DNA of 64,000 nucleotides from Heyndrickxia oleronia (GCF_017809215.1 NZ_CP065424.1:3864001-3928000); one strand, 5' to 3'. Positions 52,892 through 62,980 are shown, counted from the stretch's first letter. Made by a program: numbers and translations. Notes: generated by a model from the sequence alone, not told the origin.

Positions 52892-54226
52892 TTAATTTAC
52901 ACTTGCCTCTTCCCATTCCTCGATAAAAGCTTGCATGGATTTATTAACTTCTTCTTCACTTGGTATACTACTTAAAATTTCCTCTTGATTGTATACTTTT
53001 CCACCTTTAACGATCAAATCAATATCCTGTGTATGTTTAATATTTTCTAATGGATTCTTGTTTAAGATGACTAGGTCTGCAATTTTTCCTTCTTGGAGTG
53101 TTCCAATGTCATCTAGATGAATAGACTTAGCCGCATTCACTGTTGCTGCTTGTAGAGCCTCTATTTCGGTAAAACCAATTTCCACAAATATTTCTAGTTC
53201 GCGGTGTAAAGCCATACCTGGGTACGTAAACATTAAGGCTGGAGTATCAGTTCCAGCAACCACCGTTCCACCCATATCATAGTAGGTTTTAGCAATAGCT
53301 TTCGTTAAGTTGTTTATAATTGCAGTTCTGGATTTTATAGACTCTACATATTCCGCATTATCTTTCCAGTATTGCATAAGGTAATTTATATTTAATGTGG
53401 ATTCTAAAACATGATTTTTAGGTGACCAGATGTCAGGGTATTTCATAGATTGATCAAAAACTACCATTGTTGGGCATAGTTTTACATTGTATCCCAGAAT
53501 TTTCTCACAAATCCCCTTTATTTTTTCTTGATCTGGGTTATCCCAATCGATATGACTCCATTCCTCTTGGTCTACTAATGGATTCCAACCTTTGTACATC
53601 TCTTGTGCAAAACCAGATATATGTTCAATCCAATTTACCCCTAACTCAGCTGCATCTAAAATAGTTAACTCCTTTGAATTCATTAAATCACAGGCTACTT
53701 CTAAGTTATATTTCTTCGCCTCATCGACTGCCGCTTCCATAACGTCTCTTTTTATCCAACCATACAGCTTTATAAATTTCGCTCCCACTTCAACTTGTCT
53801 ACGAACTTCTTTCCTTGCCTCTTCTGGGTCATCTGTTACAAAATTACCATAACTTGTTGGACCCCATTGTCCAGGTGTACCGTCAATCATTCTATCTGAC
53901 GCGTACACTCTTGGTGTCGGCGCATGATCAGGTTTATCAATTAAGTTTTGAAGTAAGTTGACATTACCTGCTGCATTTCGTACTGTCGTTACCCCTGAAG
54001 CTACAAAATGGGGTGCGAATCTCTCATTAATGTGACAATGCATATCGATTAGACCCGGAATAATATATTTTCCTTTAGCATCAATTGTCTCTATGCCCTC
54101 AGGTAACACTTCATCCTGCTTCATGATTCTTTTTATCTTATTTCCTTCTACTTCCATTGCTCCTATAAAAGATCCTCCATTTTCCACATCGATGATCGTT
54201 CCATTTTTGATTAATAATTTTTCCAT
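52892..54226 (-). CDS. Amidohydrolase (imidazolonepropionase/prolidase-like)
   Basis: The 444-residue amidohydrolase has metal motif DMHCH (HxH), the KLYG segment that supplies the bridging Lys region, IEHISG and GTDTPALM with the catalytic Asp. The flanking beta-sandwich halves (LLIKNGTIIDV; GKIADLVILNKNPLENI) are complete. Such enzymes cut cyclic amides or dipeptides. One expected metal-ligand segment reads VACDLMNS rather than a His motif. It is divergent from an Rgg-type regulator that may control it. AAGGAGG eight bases before the ATG. Confidence 0.88.
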   Translation of the reverse strand: MEKLLIKNGTIIDVENGGSFIGAMEVEGNKIKRIMKQDEVLPEGIETIDAKGKYIIPGLIDMHCHINERFAPHFVASGVTTVRNAAGNVNLLQNLIDKPDHAPTPRVYASDRMIDGTPGQWGPTSYGNFVTDDPEEARKEVRRQVEVGAKFIKLYGWIKRDVMEAAVDEAKKYNLEVACDLMNSKELTILDAAELGVNWIEHISGFAQEMYKGWNPLVDQEEWSHIDWDNPDQEKIKGICEKILGYNVKLCPTMVVFDQSMKYPDIWSPKNHVLESTLNINYLMQYWKDNAEYVESIKSRTAIINNLTKAIAKTYYDMGGTVVAGTDTPALMFTYPGMALHRELEIFVEIGFTEIEALQAATVNAAKSIHLDDIGTLQEGKIADLVILNKNPLENIKHTQDIDLIVKGGKVYNQEEILSSIPSEEEVNKSMQAFIEEWEEASVN

Positions 54227-54287
54227 TTTTGTTTCCTCCTTAAATATATATCCATTATTCTGACTTTATTGTATATTGATTTAAACA

Positions 54288-54308
54288 ATGGCATTTTAAA
54301 ATTGTCAT
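54288..54308. promoter_or_regulatory. Inverted repeat between amidohydrolase and Rgg genes
   Basis: ATGGCA and TGTCAT (half-sites ATGRCA) are separated by nine A/T bases in the 117-bp divergent gap. It is a reasonable binding site for the adjacent Rgg-type regulator; no experiment is known to me. Confidence 0.4.
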
Positions 54309-54343
54309 ATAGTGGAATTCTTATCTTTTCAGGGGGAGTATAA

Positions 54344-55234
54344 GTGGCGGTGGAATACGGTAAAACACTAAGAATGATACGAAAACAAAAAGGAATAACC
54401 TTAAAAAAGTTAGCAGATAACATCTGTTCTGTCTCTTTTTTATCAAAGTTTGAACGTGGAGATTCTGATATAACTCTTGGTCTCATGGCAAGATTATTGG
54501 ATAAGTTAATGATGAACTTTGATGAGTTCTTATACATACATAACGATTTTCGGCCTGATAAATTGGAACAATTTTTTAAAACAGCGCGAATTGCTTATTT
54601 AAATAGGGACGTGAAACAACTTAAGCAGCTAAAAAACAAGGCGTTAAAGAAGTGGAAGCAATATGGGGTAGAAACTTATCATTTTAATGCTCTATTAATA
54701 GAGGTATATGAAAGTATAGTAGATACACAATATACCGTCGATCGAATACAAGAGTATGATTTAAGCCTTCTTTCCGATTATTTATTTCGGGTAGAGGTTT
54801 GGGGTTATTATGAATTATCACTGTATAATGGAACGTTACTATTACTCCAGCCAGATATGGTCATTATGCTATCCAGAACCGCTTATGAGAAAAGTGCTCG
54901 ATTTAGAGACTATAAAAAGGTGAATGATGCGATTACAGCTGTGCTTTTTAATACCATTATCTATTTGCTTGGTCCTGTGAATCGATTTCACGAAGAATTT
55001 ACATTTCAAAAGGAATTTAGTGAGTTTATATCGTATCTTGAGACGATTACCATTCCCGAAAGCAACTTAATGGAAAGAGTACATTTATTAGAGTTAAAGG
55101 GTGCCTACGACATCAGAACTGGCAACAAAGAAGAAGGGATTGCAAAAATAAAACAAGCTATTCAATTATTAAATGATCTGAATTCTACTAAGATGGCGTA
55201 TGGTATCGAGCAATACCTGCTGCAAATTGTATAA
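54344..55234 (+). CDS. Rgg/GadR/MutR-family transcriptional regulator
   Basis: The 296-residue product has an N-terminal XRE helix-turn-helix (about 5-60; YGKTLRMIRKQKGITLKKLADNICSVSFLSKFERGDSDITLGLMARLLDKL). A C-terminal TPR-like helical domain of about 230 residues is typical of Rgg proteins, which often bind small hydrophobic pheromone peptides. I saw no convincing pheromone gene next to it. The GTG start has GGGGGAG upstream. It is divergent from the amidohydrolase gene. Confidence 0.85.
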   Translation: MAVEYGKTLRMIRKQKGITLKKLADNICSVSFLSKFERGDSDITLGLMARLLDKLMMNFDEFLYIHNDFRPDKLEQFFKTARIAYLNRDVKQLKQLKNKALKKWKQYGVETYHFNALLIEVYESIVDTQYTVDRIQEYDLSLLSDYLFRVEVWGYYELSLYNGTLLLLQPDMVIMLSRTAYEKSARFRDYKKVNDAITAVLFNTIIYLLGPVNRFHEEFTFQKEFSEFISYLETITIPESNLMERVHLLELKGAYDIRTGNKEEGIAKIKQAIQLLNDLNSTKMAYGIEQYLLQIV

Positions 55235-55239
55235 TCACA

Positions 55240-55275
55240 ATAAAATCCTAACCAATGAATGATTGGGTTTTATTA
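55240..55275 (+). terminator. Terminator after the Rgg gene
   Basis: AATAAAATCC...CCAAT / ATTGGG-TTTTATT on the plus strand, directly after the Rgg stop, ending TTTTATTAATATTTTATG. Confidence 0.65.
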
Positions 55276-55491
55276 ATATTTTATGTTGCTTTACGGATCT
55301 GTTTCGTAAGTAGACTAATTAAAAGACTAAAAATAATAATAATGACACCAGCATGTATTTCTATTCTAAATACCGGAACGGAACAAAAAGCCCATTAAAC
55401 ATTAGATGGAGAGACCCAAATAAATGAGACAAGGAAAAAACACCCCCTGAATCGTATTAATACAATATGATTCTTAGGAGGGTGTTTTTCT

Positions 55492-55824
55492 ATGGGCACA
55501 AGAGTACATTACGCAGAAGAAGTAAAATGGGAAGTAATTAAAATGAAACAAGCTGGAATGACAAACAAAGAAATAATGGAACAACTGGGGATAAAAAATA
55601 AGACTCAAATTAAAACATGGATGCGATGGTACAAAACAGGCCAAACCTATCGATTTTCGCAACAAGTTGGAAAACAATATTCCTACGGTAAAGAATCGGA
55701 GGAAATGAGTGAGCTAGAAGAATTAAAACTAAAGAATAAACAGCTAGAGGCTCAATTGGCAATTATAAAAAAGTACCAGGAGATCGAAAGGAGTTGGAGC
55801 CACGAGTCATTGTCCAAGTTGTAG
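55492..55824 (+). CDS. IS3-family OrfA (helix-turn-helix DNA-binding protein)
   Basis: The 110-residue product has an N-terminal helix-turn-helix (YAEEVKWEVIKMKQAGMTNKEIMEQLGIKNKTQIKTWMRWY) and a C-terminal leucine-zipper-like helix (EEMSELEELKLKNKQLEAQLAIIKKY). AGGAGG lies ten bases upstream but is paired in a hairpin when read-through transcripts enter from outside. A minus-one slip on AAAAAAG at 55767-55773 fuses it to OrfB. Confidence 0.9.
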   Translation: MGTRVHYAEEVKWEVIKMKQAGMTNKEIMEQLGIKNKTQIKTWMRWYKTGQTYRFSQQVGKQYSYGKESEEMSELEELKLKNKQLEAQLAIIKKYQEIERSWSHESLSKL

Positions 55825-56654
55825 AAGAACTCTCAGCCACTTTTAAAATAATTGATATTCTTGGAGTATTAGGCATACCTAAGTCAACATATTACCGTTG
55901 GAAAAAGAAGTATAAAAAAGTTGAGCTAACTTCATTAGAAGAGCTAGTAATCAAGCTGTGTAAGAAAAACTTCTATCACTATGGTCATCGTAAAATTAAA
56001 TCCATCTTAAACAGAAAGTATGGGATAAATGTAAACCGCAAAACTGTACAAAAAATTATGCAAAAGTTTGAGATTCAGTGTCAAGTTAAGAAGAAGCGAC
56101 AAAAGTACATTTGTGGTGAGAGTAATATTATTGTGCCGAACACTCTCAATCGTAATTTTAAAGCAAGCCGATTAAATGAAAAATGGGTAACCGACATTAC
56201 CTACTTACCTTATGGCTCGACTATGTTATATTTATCAACGATTATGGACTTATATAACAACGAAATAGTGGCTTACAAAATAGGTACGAGCCAAGATATT
56301 AACCTAGTATTAGACACATTGAGGGAAGCTGTAGAATTACGTAAACCAGTAGGGTTACTTCTTCATAGCGACCAGGGATCTGTCTATACTTCACATGCAT
56401 ATCAGAATTTGGCCAAAGAAAAAGGCATTACCACAAGCATGTCCCGAAAAGGAAACTGCCATGATAATGCCGTCATTGAATCCTTTCACTCCTCGCTAAA
56501 GTCGGAAGGATTCAACGCTCAAAGTAGAGCATCTATATCCAATTCTAAAGTAGTACAAATTGTAAATCAATACATGTACCGATATAATCATGTACGAATT
56601 CAGGCAAAATTAAACTACCTGTCCCCACTGGAATACAGGGGACAGGCAGCATAG
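55794..56654 (+). CDS. IS3-family OrfB (DDE integrase domain)
   Basis: The 286-residue product has an HTH_21 region (RWKKKYKK...YGHRKIKSIL) and an rve integrase domain with the DDE triad: WVTDITYL (first Asp), LLHSDQGSVYTS (second Asp) and NAVIESFHSSLKSE (Glu). It is expressed as the OrfAB transposase by minus-one frameshifting; the fused frame reads KKVPGDRKELEPRVIV. Confidence 0.9.
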   Translation: MEPRVIVQVVEELSATFKIIDILGVLGIPKSTYYRWKKKYKKVELTSLEELVIKLCKKNFYHYGHRKIKSILNRKYGINVNRKTVQKIMQKFEIQCQVKKKRQKYICGESNIIVPNTLNRNFKASRLNEKWVTDITYLPYGSTMLYLSTIMDLYNNEIVAYKIGTSQDINLVLDTLREAVELRKPVGLLLHSDQGSVYTSHAYQNLAKEKGITTSMSRKGNCHDNAVIESFHSSLKSEGFNAQSRASISNSKVVQIVNQYMYRYNHVRIQAKLNYLSPLEYRGQAA

Positions 56655-56711
56655 GTGTTTTTTCTAAGTCTCATTTTAACGGGTCAGTTCAAGAAAAGAT
56701 TAATGGGCTTT

Positions 56712-57140
56712 TATTTTATATCGGTGGTCGGGGTCGAAATAGGTCAATAAGTATTGATAATCCAAGGTTTTATTCGGTTAAAGTGCGAAACTTGTGTAAA
56801 AAGATTTTTGATAGTAAATATTTAGAGCAAAGGATTATTTTCCTAAGGCCAATAAACAATATAATAAATTTTATTATACAAAAACATTCTAAATGTATGT
56901 TCCCACCATTAAGTTTAGCAGGTGGTCTGCTAAAAAGTAATATTAATGTTCCCGCAATCCAAGTGTGTAGAGTGCTGACCGTAGATGATATTATTAAAAA
57001 ATGAGATGTAGTGGTGATTACAACAAATCATTTTTTAAGTTAATTTTGTTTCACAGTGCGGTATATATTGCACAAACCTAAATGACTTAACGGAAATGTC
57101 TTATTTCCATTGAGGTACGAAGAACAAAAGGGTGTTCCCC
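56712..57140. other. Region without a recognised gene
   Basis: An open frame at 56783-57004 (ending LSLAGGLLKSNINVPAIQVCRVLTVDDIIKK) has coding-like text in its last third but no start signal; it may be a gene end. The text TTGTGTAAAAAGATT also occurs near 43460. No function assigned. Confidence 0.35.
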
Positions 57141-57920
57141 TTACCTTTTTAGACCAAATTTAAAAAGGCATGTTAAGGAAACAACAAATATCACTAAAAA
57201 GAAAATAACCACTAATGTACTATATTGAAAGATTAAAAATATTAAAGAGATAATAATTAAAATGATAGAAATAATACTGTTTTTCTTTAGCTTCTCCTTT
57301 TGATAGAAATCAATAAAACCAACAGGTAATATTATAATAAGGAAAACAGCAGTTAATCTTATAAAATTAAGTATAATATTATCACTTATAGAAATTATGA
57401 TAAAAATACATAATGTTGCAAAAAGAGTAAGGAATGCTTGTCCAATAGGATAAATAATGTCTTTAACTTTATTTAAACCATAGTCTAATATTTCTATTCC
57501 AGACTTAGCACCATTTAATTCCTTATTTCTTTCACTCAAATAAATAAGTTGTTGATATAACTTTTTGGAAATCTCCTCTATTTTTTCTTTTTCTTTTATA
57601 GAGTTATCATTTATGATTTTTTTAATGTCTTTAATATCATATGAATCAAATGATGAAAAACAATCAAATACGGTAACAAAGAACTCCAGTCCTTTAGAAT
57701 TGTCAGATTTGTATTGATAGGCAGCGGACAAAGACTTGCTTATATTAGCTATAGACTTTTCCGTTTTGGCAGCGTGTAAATCTTTATTCTTTTGATATTG
57801 GGTTTTAAATTCCCTATATAGCCAAACAAATAAAGCCACAATTATCAACCACATGGTAACTTCTAAGGGACCCATGTTTGTAACTTCTGCAATCTTTTGA
57901 AAAATCGTTAGTGCATCCAA
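57141..57920 (-). CDS. Hypothetical membrane protein of an unrecognised three-gene cluster
   Basis: The 259-residue product has an N-terminal helix (about 18-36), a charged cytoplasmic region with helical stretches (TEKSIANISKSLSAAYQYKSDNSKGLEFF; NSIKEKEKIEEISKKLYQQLIYLSERNKELNG), and then four to five tightly spaced C-terminal helices (about 160-256). GGAGG seven bases before a TTG sets the start. It follows two small genes on the same strand. I do not recognise the family; location suggests an accessory, perhaps defensive, function. Confidence 0.6.
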   Translation of the reverse strand: MDALTIFQKIAEVTNMGPLEVTMWLIIVALFVWLYREFKTQYQKNKDLHAAKTEKSIANISKSLSAAYQYKSDNSKGLEFFVTVFDCFSSFDSYDIKDIKKIINDNSIKEKEKIEEISKKLYQQLIYLSERNKELNGAKSGIEILDYGLNKVKDIIYPIGQAFLTLFATLCIFIIISISDNIILNFIRLTAVFLIIILPVGFIDFYQKEKLKKNSIISIILIIISLIFLIFQYSTLVVIFFLVIFVVSLTCLFKFGLKR

Positions 57921-57966
57921 ATTATTTCCTCCAAAATCGTTTATAATGAATTACATCAATTATCTT

Positions 57967-58203
57967 CTAAATAGTGCGATGAATCATACCTTCCTCATGA
58001 AGTCTTGTCGATACAATTTCAATCCACTTTTCATAAATCTCAACTTGAATTTTTGGATTCAGACTACGGAAATATTGTTCTAACCCATATCTCCCATAAA
58101 AGTCTGCTATTATTTCTTTGACTATGGTAGCTGAAATATCTTTATCCATAACCTTCACAACCTTTATATCAGATAAAGTTAAATTTCCATTAACACTTAA
58201 CAA
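57967..58203 (-). CDS. Small hypothetical protein of the three-gene cluster
   Basis: The 78-residue soluble product includes DISATIVKEIIADFYGRYGLEQYFRSLNPKIQVEIYEKWIEIV, an amphipathic helical pattern. The first codon (TTG) overlaps the end of the upstream gene and lacks a strong site; MDKDIS at codon 19 is an alternative start. Translational coupling to the upstream gene is likely. No family recognised. Confidence 0.5.
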   Translation of the reverse strand: MLSVNGNLTLSDIKVVKVMDKDISATIVKEIIADFYGRYGLEQYFRSLNPKIQVEIYEKWIEIVSTRLHEEGMIHRTI

Positions 58204-58439
58204 TTTTTGTTATTTCTTTTATTAGTTTTCTTTTGTTCATATTCCCTATATACATATTTAGCCCAATATTCTTCATCATAGTGATGAACATAATTCGGAT
58301 CCTCTGAAAGTCTTTTTAATAGACTTGATTTAGCTAGTACGGAGGGAGCTTCATCTTTATAATATCTTTCAAGTATTATTTGAACATATTCTAAAAACTG
58401 AATATCCAGTTCGTCAAATTGATACTTAGATTTATTCAA
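58197..58439 (-). CDS. Small hypothetical protein, first gene of the three-gene cluster
   Basis: The 80-residue product is charged and helical (FLEYVQIILERYYKDEAPSVLAKSSLLKRL; EEYWAKYVYREYEQKKTNKR). GGAGG nine bases before a TTG sets the start, and the stop overlaps the next gene by seven bases. No family is recognised. Confidence 0.55.
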   Translation of the reverse strand: MNKSKYQFDELDIQFLEYVQIILERYYKDEAPSVLAKSSLLKRLSEDPNYVHHYDEEYWAKYVYREYEQKKTNKRNNKNC

Positions 58440-58483
58440 TTTCCACTACCTCCATTTCATAAATCTTTGCTGCAGTATAGTGG

Positions 58484-58705
58484 CTAGGAAAGTCTAAACA
58501 ATTGGGAGTCACTAATGTAGGAAATGCTTTTTCTCATTTGATCCAAATTATTATTATTTCTAATCCTATGTAAAATAAAATTATTGCACTGGGATAATAC
58601 AGTCCTTGATAATTCACCAGATCTCTGACTAGCCACCATGGGTGACAGGTATGAATCTAAAAAAATAGCAGCTAAGTTAATGATGCTAACTATCGAGGTA
58701 TTCAC
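58484..58705 (-). pseudogene. HerA-type ATPase C-terminal fragment
   Basis: The text MVASQRSGELSRTVLSQCNNFILHRIRNNNNLDQMRKSISYISD matches the conserved end of HerA/DUF87 translocase ATPases (VVASQRPSELSRTVLSQCNNFIxHRxxN). The N-terminal three quarters including Walker A is missing. HerA proteins are partners in several defence systems (with SIR2, DUF4297 or NurA). It overlaps the end of the abortive-infection remnant by 20 bases. Confidence 0.65.
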
Positions 58706-59289
58706 TAATGTAATCTGTAACTGTACTTGTAATACCTATTATTAGTTTAGCTTCTCTTTTCCCAATGATATTTGTATTAGGGTGTGCAAGTGAATGTCTG
58801 TTTCTTGCTTTGTTCAGAGAATTGATCATTCCATTTGATGACCATATCGTTGTCTTTACCATATCAGCAAGTTCAACAGGTTGAATTTATGTTTCAATTA
58901 ATGCTTGTATTCTATTATATAACTTGGATAGATTTTCGTCCCTAGGAGCTGTAATTCCATATCTTTTTAGTATTTCAATTAAGTATCCATAAAAAGCAGT
59001 GTGAACTCTATCAAATGCACGTTGATATTCACCATTACTCATGAAAGACTCAGCATCTTCAATGGCTTGTGGGACCACATCATTTATTTTAAGCTGACTA
59101 AAATCGATTACTTCATAATCCTCTGGCAGTGGTAACAAAACCGTATCTACCAATACATTATCACCTTGTTTGTCATATATGAGACTTGCTGTCTGGGTAA
59201 GCAATTCTTTATGACCTTCAAAAAAATCCAAATCGTCAAAAGAAACTTTCACTTTAAGATAGGTACAAAGTGTATTCCATCCCATTTTG
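58686..59289 (-). pseudogene. Abortive-infection (Abi_C) gene, truncated by an IS and interrupted by a stop
   Basis: Reading from the IS edge at 59289, the frame encodes about 133 residues with AESFMSNGEYQRAFDRVHTAFYGYLIEILKRYGI and stops at TAA (58887-58889). The same frame then continues through LADMVKTTIWSSNGMINSLNKARNRHSLAHPN...LDS to TAG at 58686. Together these are the C-terminal domain of abortive-infection family proteins (Abi_C, HEPN-like RNxxxH region: RNRHSLAH). One nonsense change and the loss of the N-terminus to the IS3 copy make it inactive. The lost part is not found beyond the insertion elements. Confidence 0.7.
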
Positions 59290-60506
59290 TGATACTACGT
59301 CAAGAAAATAGACACAGATTTTTCTACCGCTCTTTCGCTTGGTGGCCTTCATAAAAAAGTTTAAATAAAGAGCGATTTAAACTTTTTTATGAAGGCAAAA
59401 TCAGGCTACAGAATTTCCATACATTCGCTCAAATTCATTTGGTGTATAGTACCCCAACGTCGAATGGATCCGCTTGGAATTGTGGAAGAACTCGATGTAT
59501 TCAAACAGTGATTTCCTCGCTTCTTCTCTAGTTTTATACTTGGCCTGATATACTAGCTCACGTTTAAGAATGCCATGAAAAGACTCAATACAAGCGTTGT
59601 CATAACAGTTCCCTTTTCGGCTCATACTGCCTATCATATTGTACTTTTTTAATAGTTTCTGATACTCGGAAGAAGCATATTGGACACCTCGGTCCGAATG
59701 TTGGATAACTCCATTCCCTGGCTTTTGTCGCTTGTACGCCATCTTTAATGCAGCGATAACTAATTCCTTGGTCATGGTTTTGTCCATGGCCCAACCTACT
59801 ATTTTACGAGAATACAAGTCCATTACGATCCCCAAATACAACCAGCCCTCATTGGTTGGAATATACGTGATATCCGTTACCCAAAACTGGTTTGATTTCC
59901 TTGCTTTAAACTGTCGATCTAAAACGTTTTCACTCACTGGATGATGATGCTTCGAATTGGTCGTAGCCTTGTATTTCTTGACTGTTCAAGATTTCCATTG
60001 GTTCTTCGTCATAATGCGAGAAACGGTGCGGTCACTTTTCGGCCGGATAAGCCATTTAAAGTAATCACTTTTGGAAACTCCCAGGACTTTGCACATCTTC
60101 TCCACTCGGAATTGGGAGTGGTGTTTATGAATGAATTCATATTTTACCGAGGAATTTTCGCAAAGTAGTGCATCGCCTTTTTTAAGATTTCATTTTCTTC
60201 CTCAAGATCACGTAATTGTTTTTTTAATGCTCTCAATTCAGCATCAGGGCTAGAAAATGTTTGCACTTCTTTTATTTAAGGCTGTTGACCATATTTTTTG
60301 ATCCAGCCATGTAAAGTATTGGTATTCACACCTGTTCCCCTCGAAACCAGTGCAATAGACTTATTATTCTCCGCAATGTACTTTACAGTTTCTTTTTTAT
60401 ATGTTTCGCCATAACGTTTTCCATTTCCTCTACCCAATTAGACACACCTCTTTATAATTTATATTTTTATTATAACAATCTGTGTCTACTTTTTAGTCTA
60501 GCATCA
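59290..60506 (-). mobile_element. Degenerate IS3-family insertion sequence
   Basis: Ends are TGATACTACGTC...TAGACACAGATT (left) and the matching TGATGCTAGAC...TAGACACAGATT (right, reversed). The element truncates an abortive-infection gene on the left and abuts an IS21 copy on the right. No target duplication is visible. Exact ends may be off by a few bases. Confidence 0.75.
59401..60440 (-). pseudogene. IS3-family transposase, several disruptions
   Basis: The last 178 residues are intact and carry the DDE domain (WVTDITYIP, IQHSDRGVQYAS, NACIESFHGILKRE). Upstream the orfB start is frameshifted (about 59940-60170). In orfA (about 60440-60170: GKRYGETYKKETVKYIAENNKSIALVSRGTGVNTNTLHGWIKKYG) there is an in-frame stop after QQP. 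It cannot make a full transposase. Confidence 0.8.
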
Positions 60507-60896
60507 GAATGTACAATTATGTTTGTGAATGCAAACGTAAAGTGTTTATTTAATCGGTCCCCTACCTTTCGGAAGGGGACCGATTAAAATGGTAGTATTC
60601 CTAACTGTTCTTCTAGCTTATATTTTATTTCTTTTAAATTATCATTTTCATTTTTTAGCTTTTTTATCTCATCCATTAATCTTGCGATTTTCGTTTGATC
60701 ATCAATACCTGGCTCATATGCCGTTCCTTTGCATCGCCACCAATTACTACATACATATCCCATTCAGTAACTTGGTCATTTCTGTTAATCTTGATTGTGC
60801 TTTTCATCCATTCTTCTAGATCACTTTGGCTGCATTTCACTTTGTGTGAATGGAAAAATTCAGTTGCCCCCTAAGGCTATATAAGTACTCATTCCA

Positions 60897-61685
60897 TTAA
60901 TCTCCTTTCTCAGTCATTCGTTCATTTTCTTTATCAAAATGATTTTTAAGACGATATGAGTCTCCTATTATATTGACTACAGTTGCGTGATGGAGGACTC
61001 AATCTAAAATGGCATTGGCTATTTTGGGATCCTGAAAAATTTCTCCCCATATTTTAAAAATGGCATTTGTAGTTAAGATTGTGCTTTTCTTTTCGTATCT
61101 CATGTCAATTAGCTGAAAAAACAGTTTTGCATCTTCCGCGTCAATTGGAAGATATCCAATTTCATCGATAATAAGCAGCTTATATTTGGCATAATGCTTT
61201 AATCTATTTTCTAACCGATTGTCTAGTTTTGCCCTTTTCAAGTTCATGATCAAATCATTACATTTAATAAAATACGTACTGGTTCCTTTCTTAGCAGCAG
61301 CTATACCATTTGAGGTAGCTAAATGGGTTTTCCCGACCCCACTTGGGCCAAGAAAAACGATGTTTTCTTTTAACTCAATAAATCGCAAGGTCGTAAAATC
61401 TAATATCTGTTGCTTATTTATGGAAGGTTGAAAATTGAAATCAAAGTCCTTTACTTCTTTCATGTGAGGAAATGCCCCAACCTTTACCATAGATCTCACC
61501 ATGTTTATTTCCTTCATATCAATTTCGTAATCAGTAAGTTTGACTAATGTATCTACAAATGGAAGTTGATTTATGGTCATGAAATCAATTGTTTCATCAA
61601 AATGATTGATCATCTGCTTTAACTTTAAGTATTCAAGATTTTGTACAAGTTTTGCATAACTACTATTCATTTTTATACACCTCAT
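60897..61685 (-). pseudogene. istB: IstB-like ATP-binding protein with premature stop
   Basis: The AAA+ helper of IS21 has Walker A GPSGVGKTH, Walker B LLIIDEIGYLP and the TTNAIFKIWGEIF motif. After ANAILD a TGA (60999-61001) interrupts the frame, which then continues VLHHATVVNIIGDSYRLKNHF and stops at 60897. The TGA replaces the Arg codon usual in ILDRLLHH. It normally aids IstA in target choice. Confidence 0.85.
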
Positions 61686-62980
61686 TAATTGCCTCTAGAT
61701 TTTTCTTTGCCAGTTCTTCAATATTCGTCGAAGAAGGCAGTCCCCTAGCCAATGTTTCTATGTAGTGTTCTTGTTTGTAATTGATTTTCAACGGGCTAAT
61801 GGTATGTTCGACAATTAAATCCGTGTTATAATAAACAAAGATATGGTTATCATATACTTGTAAACCTACGGTTTTTCCTATGTATCCAGTTGGAACTGAA
61901 TACTGATTGGATTTGTAGGTTATCATATTGGAAGTATTTACTTTCACGAGTGTATGATCGATTTTATAGTGGTCTCTTATTCTTTCATTTGGTAGTGGGG
62001 ATAAGAGATCTTTTTCTTTTTTTAATGCCAATACAGGTATTTTCCCTGTTCCCTGATGGTAGCTATGATTGATTCGATCGCACAGTTTTTGAACAAATTG
62101 ATGAAGCTCTTCGTAGTCAAACTTTCCTTGATAAGCATGTATCTCGTCTAGTATCTTCATTTGAGCTTCTATCTTGGCTTTTGTATTGGGTCTTCCGGCA
62201 ATACAGGGTTTGACTTTAAATCCCATATCCTGTGCGAATTGATCAAAACGTACATTTACTTTTCCTTTCGTGTATTTGGTTCGAGGCTCGTCCATGACAG
62301 TTTTCATATTATCAGTCACAATCGTTTTAGGAACTCCCCTCAAGCGCTTCAAAACTTTCCGTGAGGAAAGATAATAAGACGCTTTGGGATTTTGAAAGGG
62401 ATAAATAATATGTTCTAAATCTTGAATATGCAAGTAACAACACGGCAATATTCACATAGATGATTTCCCCATCTTTTGTAATATATCGGATATTTTCTTT
62501 CTAATCTAATTGTGCTTGTTCAGCAGGCGGTGTTTCGAAGCGAATAAATTCGCTGTGTGTTCCCTTTGGCTTCCCAGAATCAAAATACTTTTGAAATTCT
62601 GGTTTAGATGATATATAAGCTCTAAAGGTAGATGCAGCGCACTTTAACCCATGATTCTCTTTTAAGTACTGCCATAGTACTCTTTTGTAATAAAATACTT
62701 GTTTAGAATCCTCTGATAATAGCAGCGAAATGGTCCCGTAATATTCATCAATTTTTGATGTGCATTTCCGGGAAGTTTTGGGTATATAGCCCGAAAGATA
62801 TTTATCAATCGTACGCCGATCAACCCCCATATCCCGAGCCAGTCTACTCTTATTAATTTTCATTTTTAAATTCTCCATCAACATTTTTAATTTCGGCAAA
62901 TCTAAAAAACTACTAATTTCAATATCTGTTTTAATACTTAATTGTAAATGCACAATATTCACCTCAAGAATATTATGCAA
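61663..62980 (-). pseudogene. istA: IstA-like transposase with nonsense and frameshift
   Basis: The start (62980) to 62501 has the helix-turn-helix KINKSRLARDMGVDRRTIDKYL and ends AQLD-stop, where family members have a Trp. The frame continues KENIRYITKDGEIIYVNIAVLLL, then shifts near 62350 into VPKTIVTDNMKTVMDEPR and the C-terminal beta-barrel down to 61663. It overlaps istB by 23 bases. It is not functional. Confidence 0.85.

Larger units (their letters stand above)
55407..56691 (+). mobile_element. Complete IS3-family (IS150-group) insertion sequence, 1285 bp
   Basis: Imperfect 38-bp inverted repeats begin TGGAGAGACCC (left) and TGAACTGACCC (right, reversed) and share AATGAGAC and GAAAAAACACC. 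A 3-bp target duplication AGA lies on both sides (55404-55406, 56692-56694). It encodes orfA and orfB with an A6G slippery site at 55767-55773. Near the left end (55435-55489) a long stem buries the AGGAGG of orfA. Reading frames are intact, so it may be active. Confidence 0.9.
55385..56711 (+). terminator. Second hairpin, split by the IS3-family element
   Basis: AAAAAGCCCATTAA at 55385-55398 and TTAATGGGCTTTT at 56699-56711 are exact complements that flank the insertion element; T-rich TATTTTAT follows. Without the element the sequence would be one hairpin with a 13-base loop. The element thus lies in the loop of a former terminator. Only the two ends of this span belong to the hairpin. Confidence 0.6.
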
